Shown piece by piece: positions 50,550 through 59,100 of a stretch of 64,000 nucleotides of DNA. Location of the stretch: the NCBI RefSeq assembly GCF_003965815.1, contig NZ_RXOE01000012.1, positions 1 to 64,000 of the forward strand. Reading direction: 5' to 3'. Numbering within the stretch: position 1 is the stretch's first letter; each line of letters starts with the position of its first letter. The position numbers and the translations under genes were made by a program. This stretch comes from Variovorax gossypii (lineage in GTDB: Bacteria; Pseudomonadota; Gammaproteobacteria; Burkholderiales; Burkholderiaceae_C). The notes under the pieces were generated by a model that saw nothing but the letters and a program-made list of their open reading frames with translations, did no database searches and had not been told where the DNA came from.

Positions 50550-52454
50550 TCATCCTCCTGGTTGGGTAAACGGTGCCCAGATCTTCGGAAAGTGACCGGG
50601 GTCGTCGAGCAACAGCGATGCCGTCTTGCTGACTTCGTCCTGTCCGGTGGACCGCCAGTCGCGAAGGGCGTCCGGCAACTGGTCCAGCGAGGACCTCAGG
50701 AGCTGCTGGAGCTGGGCCAACAGCGGCGCCATGGCGGCCGGATCGCTGCTGGCTCGCAGGAAAATGACGGCGGGCAGGCCCTCGGTCAACGCGGTATCCA
50801 GCAGCGCTTCGCCGGCCTGGCACGCGGACTCGAATCCCAGCCACACCGGGGCTTCCTTCGTCTTGGCGAGAAATGCCGCAGGGACCATCTTCCGTGCGTC
50901 GGCCGTATCGGCCCAATGCAAGGCGTTGGCGTCGGCTGCGCCGAGCCTGGACAGGATTGCGGGCGCCTCCCTGGTCCAGCGCAGGCGCTTCATGCGGCCC
51001 TTGTACCGGTCCGTGGATCTCAGCAGGACTGCCAGGTCTCTGCCGAGCCGGACGACCTCTCCTTCCTCCGTCTGGATGTCAGCTGTATCGAGTGCTGAAG
51101 AAGTCAGCAGCTTGCGCGAAAGATACAGCTCGACCACGACGTCGGAGCCTGTGCTGACGTGCGCATAGACATCATCCACCCATTGCCCGATCACCTTGAC
51201 CAGGGTGTCGGCGGTGACCGATTTGGCGGGTGGACGCGACCAGGTGCGCAAGCCGCCGCCTGCGTCCAGGATCTCGAGATCGCCCTCGATGCAGGAATGG
51301 CCCGCGTCGTCGCGGTACCACAGCGAAAGCCGAGCCCTGCCACCATCTGCTGCGAGGCAATCAGCCAGTTCAGCCATCTGCTGTGGCGACAGACGGGCTT
51401 TGACCCATTCTTCCAGCTTCGGCGAACCGGCGGCGCGTGCCACGCGCGCGGCGAATTCGAGAACCGGAGGGAGGCCCCGGACAGCCATCAGGTTGCATAG
51501 GCGATCCACTGCGAGGCCCAGATCCAATGGTTCGGCGAAGTCCGATTGAATGTCCACTCGCCTCAGGTAGGGCAGGAAGTCCTTGTTCGGCCATGAGAGA
51601 TCCGCCAGATGCCCGAGCAACTGAGCCGCAAGGTCGGGCGCGGGCACGAGCGTCGAACCGCTCCAGTCCGCACCGATCAGCAGGACGGGATCCTGCGAGG
51701 ACGAAGATTCGTCGCGAAGTCGTGTGGCTGCTTCATTGAATGCCTCCACGAAGTCGGGCCAATCGCGATCAGCCGGAAGCTTGGACCTCAATGTGGTGAT
51801 CAGCTCTCGGGTGAAGCGTGGCCCTTGGTCTGAGGTGATGGAAGCCGTCTCCCCGGTCCCGCAGGAGAACATGCTGCATTGCTTGACCGGATGGACCTTG
51901 CCCGGGATCCACTTCTCGAGTGTCGTCGGCATGGCATTGCTCCACTGGTTCCTGCACGCGTCGACGATCCAGAGCTGCTTTCGGAAGCACTCCCAGCCAC
52001 TGCCATGGAAGAGGTCTTGCCAGTTCGGTATGGCGATGCAGCGAAGCTGGTTCTTGGTCGCTTCAGGCAGAACCAGCAGTTGCTGGATATGGGTGCTGCC
52101 CTCCCGGGACACAACGCCATGTCCGCAGAAGTAAACCATCAGGAACTGGCCATCCGCAAGAATTTCGTCGGGTTGGCTCATCGCACCGCGAAAGTCCTCC
52201 GACACGAACTCCCGGGTTGCCACGCCAACCAGGCCAGCCGCGTGACTGGCTTGGCCTGCATCCGAGCCATCGGCCATCGAGATCCACAACGCGATGCTGG
52301 AAGGAGAGACCTTGCGCTCGATCAGCCAGTGCACGAACGAGAACGCACCCTTGGCCGCACCATGGGCGGTGAATCTTTCTCCAAGCCCGGCGTAGCGTTC
52401 GATGCCGACGACGATGGCGCGCACCTGATCAGGTGCAGGCAACTGGATGGGCAT
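50550..52454 (-). CDS. Caspase-like protease with effector-associated and VMAP-type C-terminal domains
   Basis: The 634-residue protein starts with a caspase (C14) fold: VRAIVVGIERY, then the catalytic dyad His112 in VYFCGHGV and Cys167 in IVDACRNQW. Residues about 265-360 form an alpha-helical effector-associated-type domain (LLGHLADLSWPNKDFLPYLRR...). The C-terminal half resembles VMAP-C, the MoxR-associated domain, with WSRPPAK, VVVELYLSRKLL and a repeated aromatic-rich pattern up to the end. It should be held inactive until signalled through the MoxR ATPase, then cleave a target, perhaps the hydrolase encoded upstream. It lies 9 bp after that gene. Domain boundaries are approximate, but the dyad is clear. 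Confidence 0.85.
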   Translation of the reverse strand: MPIQLPAPDQVRAIVVGIERYAGLGERFTAHGAAKGAFSFVHWLIERKVSPSSIALWISMADGSDAGQASHAAGLVGVATREFVSEDFRGAMSQPDEILADGQFLMVYFCGHGVVSREGSTHIQQLLVLPEATKNQLRCIAIPNWQDLFHGSGWECFRKQLWIVDACRNQWSNAMPTTLEKWIPGKVHPVKQCSMFSCGTGETASITSDQGPRFTRELITTLRSKLPADRDWPDFVEAFNEAATRLRDESSSSQDPVLLIGADWSGSTLVPAPDLAAQLLGHLADLSWPNKDFLPYLRRVDIQSDFAEPLDLGLAVDRLCNLMAVRGLPPVLEFAARVARAAGSPKLEEWVKARLSPQQMAELADCLAADGGRARLSLWYRDDAGHSCIEGDLEILDAGGGLRTWSRPPAKSVTADTLVKVIGQWVDDVYAHVSTGSDVVVELYLSRKLLTSSALDTADIQTEEGEVVRLGRDLAVLLRSTDRYKGRMKRLRWTREAPAILSRLGAADANALHWADTADARKMVPAAFLAKTKEAPVWLGFESACQAGEALLDTALTEGLPAVIFLRASSDPAAMAPLLAQLQQLLRSSLDQLPDALRDWRSTGQDEVSKTASLLLDDPGHFPKIWAPFTQPGG

Positions 52455-52463
52455 CTTGGCCTG

Positions 52464-53642
52464 CTATTTGAGGTGCGGCTCGAGCGTTTGCCAGAGTTCG
52501 GGCATGTCCCAGTACGCGCTGTGCGACATCGGGAACGGCAGCCCGCTGCGGACTTCGTGGTCTGTCGCACGGCCGGCGAAGACCTGGGATGCCTTGTAGC
52601 TCAGGAGGTCGTTGCAGTCGTAGAAATTGATCCACTTCGGAGGGAAGTGCGTCGGAAGCTGTTTCCCAAGCTCCAGACTGGTCAATGCGCCGATCTCGTA
52701 CATGAACGGGGCCTGCGAGCCGACCGTGACCAGTGCCTTGACCTGCGGAAGCGATCGCTCGATCAGCAGGTCGACGCAGGCGATGCCGCCCAGGCTGTGC
52801 GCGAAGATGACGACATCGTCGCCGCATTGACCGACCCGTTCGGCGATGAAATCGCGGATGCTCGCGCCGCGTGCCTGATAGAGCAGGACATCGCCGGCGG
52901 TGGGCGCGGCGGCGGTGTACAGGGCATCGCGTTCCCGTTTGGCCTTGGCCGTCGCCCAGCGCAGGCCGAGGCCCTTGAGTTTGCTGGTCACCCAGTCGGT
53001 GAAGATATTCAGCTCTCCGCCTCCGAGTTCATCGACGCCTTTCTTGACAAGCGCATCGCGCAGGGGCGCTGGAAGGACCGCCATGTTGTCCTCCAGCAGG
53101 CGCGCCTGCAGGGATGCCACGACCGCGCGCGAGAGACCAAGGCGCAGCGTTGTGTCGACCCGGCTCGCGGCGTCGACCGCGTCCTTGGCCGCTTGCGAGG
53201 TCGCCACTGCGCGTACGGCCTGCTGCCACTGGGCCGTCAGCGCCCGCTCCTGGATTCGCGCGAGCAGAACTGCATTGGTCTCCAGCGCGGCGAGTTGCGT
53301 CAGCAGCTTGGCCTTGTCGATCCTGTCCTGCGGCGCATCCAGGTCGTCGGGATTTCCGGCAGCCGCCAGTTCCCGCAACTCGAACAGGGCGTCCTGCGCC
53401 AGCAATTCCCAAAGGGCTTCCATCTGCGTTTCTTCTGAAACGGCAGCGATAGGTCCGTTGAATTCGGGGATGGAGACGCCATTCATGCCCAGTCGGGCAC
53501 CATGAACGTCCCCCCAGAGACAGGGCTCCAACCGGATGCCGCGATTGATGCTCCGCAGGCCTTCGGCGATGCGCGCCGCGCTCGATTCGTAAGAATGCTT
53601 GCGCACACCCGTGCCATGGACGAACAACACCGTTTTGACCAT
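52464..53642 (-). CDS. Alpha/beta hydrolase of a conflict operon, putative lipase/esterase
   Basis: The 392-residue protein begins MVKTVLFVHGTGVR, an oxyanion-hole HGTG motif, and has the nucleophile elbow FAHSLGG with Ser283. A late histidine in MSHSAYWD could complete the triad. Between them lies a long helical insertion (about residues 70-230), which could be a lid or a protease-sensitive regulatory segment. It is the first gene of the operon that continues with the caspase, MoxR and SLOG genes. A lipase or esterase released by caspase cleavage would be a plausible toxic effector, but this is inference. Confidence 0.75.
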   Translation of the reverse strand: MVKTVLFVHGTGVRKHSYESSAARIAEGLRSINRGIRLEPCLWGDVHGARLGMNGVSIPEFNGPIAAVSEETQMEALWELLAQDALFELRELAAAGNPDDLDAPQDRIDKAKLLTQLAALETNAVLLARIQERALTAQWQQAVRAVATSQAAKDAVDAASRVDTTLRLGLSRAVVASLQARLLEDNMAVLPAPLRDALVKKGVDELGGGELNIFTDWVTSKLKGLGLRWATAKAKRERDALYTAAAPTAGDVLLYQARGASIRDFIAERVGQCGDDVVIFAHSLGGIACVDLLIERSLPQVKALVTVGSQAPFMYEIGALTSLELGKQLPTHFPPKWINFYDCNDLLSYKASQVFAGRATDHEVRSGLPFPMSHSAYWDMPELWQTLEPHLK

Positions 53643-54687
53643 TTCCGCTTCCTCACCCGCAGTAGGTTGTAAGTATCTACTAGGCTTCGCCGGTTTGAGC
53701 ATCGCAAGGATCTCTGTCCGGTGGCGTGCGTCACAGGCCGTGTGGCGCACGCCACGTACACCCCGGGGCCGCCGTTGACATCCACAAGAACTCGCCAGAC
53801 AGATGGATGCTGCGCTACGGCGGTCATCAAGCGTCAGGTGTTTGAAGCCCACCTGTGCGAGATCGTATGGCGTGGAATGGATCCGTGTGGCTCCCATTTT
53901 TGTGGGATGCCGAGACGGCTCCATCCCTGCATATTGGCACGCAGCGGCCACGGTGCAGGCGCTCGGATAGGCGGGCTGACCTCCAGTCCCGAGCGATGAC
54001 CCGCATCCGGTCGATCGGGCGAGCGCGCTCATCCCGATCGCGAACGGCCAGGAAGGCATCACTCACACGTGCAGGGCAAATTGAACGGCACCGGGACACG
54101 GAACTTCTGGCGTTCTTCCCTGGTGATCAGGGTGAAGCAAGTGGGGTGGCCCGAAGGAAGCAGTTCTCGACGGCTATGGGGACCGGTTCCGAGGCCGCGT
54201 CCTCCCGCGAGAGATTCAGGCCGCAGCGGTCTTTGACCAGGCCGCGTGGCCTTCCATCGCATTGCCGATGCGGACGCGCTCCTCGATGTTGGGAAAAGAC
54301 TGAGCAGCTAGCATGTAACTCGCTCCGTCATGTGACCTGCGTCTTCGTAGAGCCCGGCGTGATCGAACAGCTGCGGGCGAGGGGCGATCCTGAGGAGGAT
54401 TGACCGTGCATTGAGATCCTGTGTGCGCCGCTTCGCGAACCGCGTGGCAGTGTTTTTTCCTTCGCGCCGATTGCAGGTCGCTGAGCTCGTTGTCGGTCTG
54501 ACTGAAGCCCGTTGCCTCAGAAGTTGAGGTCAGCCTTCGACGCTTCGGGGACTATCCTGGCTGAGGCTCATTCCAAGTCCATGCTTTACACAATTGGCAG
54601 CAGGATTCACACTTACATCAAACGAAAAATCATCCAAATGTCCTTGGATGGCGACTTGTCGATCAGAAGTTCTGAGGGGGAATTCTC
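53643..54687. other. One-kilobase gap between the divergent conflict operon and the DUF900/RHS-CHAT pair
   Basis: No frame here looks like a real protein: open frames on both strands are short, arginine-rich or low-complexity shadows without recognisable motifs or ribosome-binding sites. The left end must hold the promoter of the caspase operon and contains a 35-bp hairpin-forming dyad. The right end, more AT-rich from about 54580, should hold the promoter of the DUF900 gene. A decayed mobile element cannot be excluded. Confidence 0.6.
53721..53755. promoter_or_regulatory. Large dyad upstream of the caspase/MoxR operon
   Basis: Fourteen-base arms (GTGGCGTGCGTCAC and GTGGCGCACGCCAC) pair with one U-G-type mismatch around a 7-base loop, about 80 bp upstream of the hydrolase start. 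It is too far from any stop to be an ordinary terminator, so it may be a regulator site or a leader RNA hairpin for the operon. Confidence 0.5.
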
Positions 54688-56166
54688 GTGAACAAGCCGG
54701 CTCTTGCGCTGATGGCGCTGATCACAGGAATCTTTTGGGCATTTCGACCAGCCTCCGCGGCGGAGGCGGTCGCCGAGCCTGCAGCTCAGGTTGACCGCAC
54801 CTACGACCTTTGCGCCCACGGCTTGGGTTACGACTCAGACCGTCCCTTCACAAAAAAGGCCAGAGTCAGGTTGTTGTTGCGCGGAGCAGTTCCCAGCGAG
54901 GCTGCGCTGAATGCGCTTCAGGCTCAACTTATCAATCAGGCACTGTGGCCCGAGCAGGCGTCTCGCGTCTATGTTGAAAATTTCAACGCCCAGGACTGCC
55001 CGGTACTCGACGGCGGAGTGGTCGAACTGTCAGTTGATCTCCGCGCTGATGCCATGCCCGAGTTCGAGAGCCTTATCTCACGCAGTGATCGGAGTTTCGC
55101 GACCTTCGTCCCTCGTATGGTCCGCAGCATCGCCATTGCCGTTTCCGAAGGCTCCAAAACGGCGGATGGCAACGCCACCTGGTTGCGCATCTTTTACGCA
55201 ACCAACAGGCAGTTGAACGCAAGCAAGAGTGATACGGCTCCTGCGAGCTATGGTTCGGAACGGGTGGACAAGCTGTCCTATGGAGAGGTCGAGGTCGCGG
55301 TGCAAAGCCAGCCGCGCATGCGAGACAACGAAAGTGCCGCCATCCTTCGCCTTGAGAAGGTGTCTGCGATGGACAATTTCTCGATCAGCGCCCCGCCGGT
55401 TGTGCTTGAGCGAGATGCATGGCTGGCTGAACTGCGCCGAAAGGCCGCGAGCTTCGAAAAGCCGGGCGTTCTGCTGTTTGTCCATGGATACAACGTCGAT
55501 TTCGCGAACGCTGCCAAGCGCGCGGCGCAGCTCAGTTACGACCTTGCATTTCCTGGGCCGACAGTTTTCTTTGCCTGGCCTTCTGATGCCTCGACGCTGA
55601 AGTATCTTCGTGACGGGCGCGACGCGGAGAATTCCTGGCAGGCCTCGGCCCAGGTGCTTTCGGATCTGGTCGAAGCCTTGCCGACCGGGCCGATCTACGT
55701 GGTTGCACACAGCATGGGAAACCGCGTTCTTCTTGGTGGACTGGCGACACTCTTTGACGAGAGCACATCAAGCAGGAAGGCTTTCCGTGAGGTGGTACTG
55801 GCTGCACCCGATGTCGATCAGGACTACTACCGGCTGAACTGGGCACGGCGCGTTCAGAATCGCGGGCCACGTCTCACGCTGTATGCGTCATCCCACGATC
55901 TGGCGCTGGGTTCGTCCGAGTTCCTCAACGGTGGTGTGCGCCTGGGAATGGGGGGAACTGCGCTCTATCTCGATCCCGACGTCGACTCTGTTGACGCCAG
56001 CAGAGTTGCGCGCGAATTCTTCGGACTGAACCACTCGTACTTCGGCGACTCGCAAACGGTGCTGTCGGATATTTTCTTTCTCATACGCCAAGGGAAAGAC
56101 GCGGACAAGCGGCCTCATTTGAGGCGCGTCGGCTCGCTGCCTCCCTATCGCTGGGAACTTCACTGA
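54688..56166 (+). CDS. Secreted DUF900 alpha/beta hydrolase
   Basis: The 492-residue precursor has a signal peptide (NKPALALMALITGIFWAFRPASA) and, from about residue 165, a DUF900-type alpha/beta hydrolase: WLRIFYATNRQLN, VLLFVHGYNVDFANAAKRAAQL, then the nucleophile in VVAHSMGNR (Ser342). A helix-strand N-terminal region (about residues 30-160) has no clear family. It probably acts in the periplasm or at the surface. The start is GTG with GGGGGAA just upstream. It forms an operon with the RHS-TPR-CHAT gene 15 bp downstream, which has the same ribosome-binding pattern. Confidence 0.8.
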   Translation: MNKPALALMALITGIFWAFRPASAAEAVAEPAAQVDRTYDLCAHGLGYDSDRPFTKKARVRLLLRGAVPSEAALNALQAQLINQALWPEQASRVYVENFNAQDCPVLDGGVVELSVDLRADAMPEFESLISRSDRSFATFVPRMVRSIAIAVSEGSKTADGNATWLRIFYATNRQLNASKSDTAPASYGSERVDKLSYGEVEVAVQSQPRMRDNESAAILRLEKVSAMDNFSISAPPVVLERDAWLAELRRKAASFEKPGVLLFVHGYNVDFANAAKRAAQLSYDLAFPGPTVFFAWPSDASTLKYLRDGRDAENSWQASAQVLSDLVEALPTGPIYVVAHSMGNRVLLGGLATLFDESTSSRKAFREVVLAAPDVDQDYYRLNWARRVQNRGPRLTLYASSHDLALGSSEFLNGGVRLGMGGTALYLDPDVDSVDASRVAREFFGLNHSYFGDSQTVLSDIFFLIRQGKDADKRPHLRRVGSLPPYRWELH

Positions 56167-56181
56167 TCGACGGGGGAAGCG

Positions 56182-59100
56182 ATGTCCTGGGGACGAATCA
56201 CTTCGCTGCGGGGCTTGTTGTCGTTCCTCTTTCTTGTGCTTCCGCAGCTTCCTGCACACGCTCTCGTGGACATGAAGAATGCCAACTACTCCCATACGTG
56301 GATCGACATTGCACCTCTTCGTGAGGAGGTCAATCGCTTCTGGAGCGAAGAATATCTTCTCAATCTCGGTGTGCAGCGCACGTACAACAGCCGATCTCTG
56401 CACGACGGAGTGTTCGGATTCGGCTGGTGTACGGATATCGAGACGAAGCTTGATTTCTTTGAGTCAGGAGTGGTTCAGCTGACGCATTGTGGTGGCGGGC
56501 AGCAACGCAGATTCGGGGCGCCACAGGTTTTCGATGGGGTTGAACGCCGCTTGGATGACATGGTGACGAGGCTTCGGATGCGAGCTGAGGTCTCGGGTAC
56601 TTTCAAGCGAATGTTAAGCGGCCGTGATGACCGGCATTGGTTGAAGCTGCGCGAAACGTTGCTGGAGGACGAGTACCTCGATAGCAATCTGGCGAAGAGT
56701 CTGGGAAGGAAGCGGCCCGACCTGACGGGCCAGACTCTTGCAGAGATGGGCGTAGGCGATGCCGCCTTGGTTTTTCACAAGGACGAGATCCGCCTTATTT
56801 CGGCACAGTCACCGATGCAGCTCATCTTCGACCGAAGCGGTCGCTTGATTGGGCTGCGGCATCAGGACGGTCGGCGCATCGAAATCACCTATGACGCAGA
56901 CAAACCGGTTCGCGTACAGAACGAAGAAGGACATGAGCTCATCCTGACCTACAGCGAGAACGGAAAGATAACTTCAGTCCGTCGGCAGTTGAAAGGAGAA
57001 ACAACTTTTCTCCTCTCTCGGTATCGACACAACCGCGATGACGATCTGATCGAAGTAGAGAACGCATGGATAAAAACCTATCGCTATCGCTACAACGCAA
57101 GGCATAACCTTACGCGGGCCGAATGGCCGGACAAAACTGCCATTCATCTGTACTACGACGATAGGAAAGATTGGGTCATCTCATTTCAGGATCGCGAAGA
57201 GTGTATTGAGAACTACACCTATGTGACTCCTGGCAGGGAGCACTATTCCTCTCAAGTGTTGAAGCGGTGCAGAGGGACACCGGTGGCCTCGAATTTCTAT
57301 GAGTTCTGGCATGCGCCGTCCGCTGACGGAAGATTTGCGCTGCAACGTGTTCGCACTTTTGTCGCGCAGCAGATCACTGAAATTGACTACGAGCAGGTCT
57401 TCGGGTTGCCAATTCGAATCAGCAAAGATGGCATCGTCACAACCTACGAAAACTCCTCTGCTGGACGCGTGAAGTCCAGGGTGTCCGGCGATACGAAATG
57501 GGTGTTTGGGGGAGACTCGTCTGACACAGAAGGTGTCGTGGTGCTGGAAGAGACAGTTCGCTCTGATGGAGAGCCTGAAGTCACACGTCACAAGACTGAT
57601 CCTTGGGGTGCGCTCTACACCATGCCGGCTGTGGAGCGTCAACGCCAGCGGGCGATTCAGGCGGCGAGTGTGGAAAAGGCAAACGAGGCAGTGGCTCGGT
57701 TCAACGCATCGTCCGAACACATGGACCGGCAGCTCGATCGATGGCATGAGATGCGGGCACAGCGCCGCTTCGAGTCGGCCGTTGCACTTGCGAGGACGAT
57801 GGATGCGGAACTGCGAGATCAGGGCGAGGCGGCACTTGGCCGGGCGAATGTCGCCCAGCTTGCGTTGGTGCTTGCCGATGAGCTTGCGTCGACGGATTCT
57901 GCCGACATCAGCCTTGCTCTGGCGAAGTTTGTCCTGGAGGTCTCACCCGATGTTGAATCCATCGACGTGGCCCGTGCCGGCTTGCTCGTCGATCAGCTCT
58001 CCCGGCAATCTGCGAAGCCGCAGCAGGCCATTGCAGCCTTGCGGGTGGCTATAGCCATCCTGAAGCGTCGTGCGACAACGCCGCCTGCTGAGACGATGCT
58101 CCAACTGCATCTCGCGCTTGCGACCGCGGAGCGTGAAGCTGGTAATCCCAAGCTTGCGCTCGAAGCCTTGCGGGAGGTGTCCTCGTCGTCTGTGGGGGCC
58201 AGTGGAGCCGCCATATGGCCCAAGGAAGGGGTTGAAGAGGTCGCCGTGATCTACAGCCAGGCGGGACTCTACGAATTGGCGCTCGAGACACTTCTGCAGT
58301 CCAGGATCGTGTTCCTCAGCCTTGTCGATCCGTATCAGGAATGGACTTCGGATGATGGTGACGGTGAATACTCTGGTTTTTCGGCACTCGGCATTGTGGA
58401 AGAAATTCTTCGGGCGCAGGGGCGCTTCGATGACGCGCTGGCCATCAACAAGGTTCGGGTTCAGCGCCTGTTCAAGGGGCTTCCTCCATCTTCTCCAAGC
58501 CCGAATGCAAGCTATGCAAGGCTTCTGGAAGCCGAAGTCCTGACGCTGACATATGCGGGGCAGTACGCGGCGGCATCGCAGCTCATGGAAAAGTCCTTCT
58601 GGCATGCTGCTGGCAATGACAGCGTTCGCGCGAGGTTGCTGAGCACGAGGGCGCTGTTGTCGAGCCGACTCGGGATGTACGCCGAAGCTGTCAATGATGG
58701 TCGTGAGGCCATCCGGTTGGCCGGGGATCACATGGGCGATGACGCCGCGAACCTGGCCAGCAGCCTCTCAGAGCTTGGCCGGCATGATGAATCGGAAGCC
58801 GCTTTTGATGCAACGGCGACCGATGCCGCGCGACGACTGCCCGGCGTGCATCCCAGGTTGGCCGACCTGCGTGTCAGGTGGGCGGAGGCGCGGTTGCGTG
58901 CCGGGAACCCGGGGGGAGCCGTTCAATTGTTGAATGGTGCGAACGACAATCTGCAGGCCGCCCTGAGTTTTTCCCACTGGCGGGTCACGCGGTCGCTGGT
59001 GACGCGCGCCGAAGCAGCCATCGAACTGCGCGACGTCGAAGGTGCTACGCTCTGGGCGACCCGAGCCCTGTCGTCGGCTTACGCCGGCGGCCTGCCGGAA

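Noticed and set aside
53855..54403. A 182-codon plus-strand open frame in the one-kilobase gap
   Set aside because: Arg/Ser-rich, no ribosome-binding site, no recognisable domain, and no consistent codon bias.
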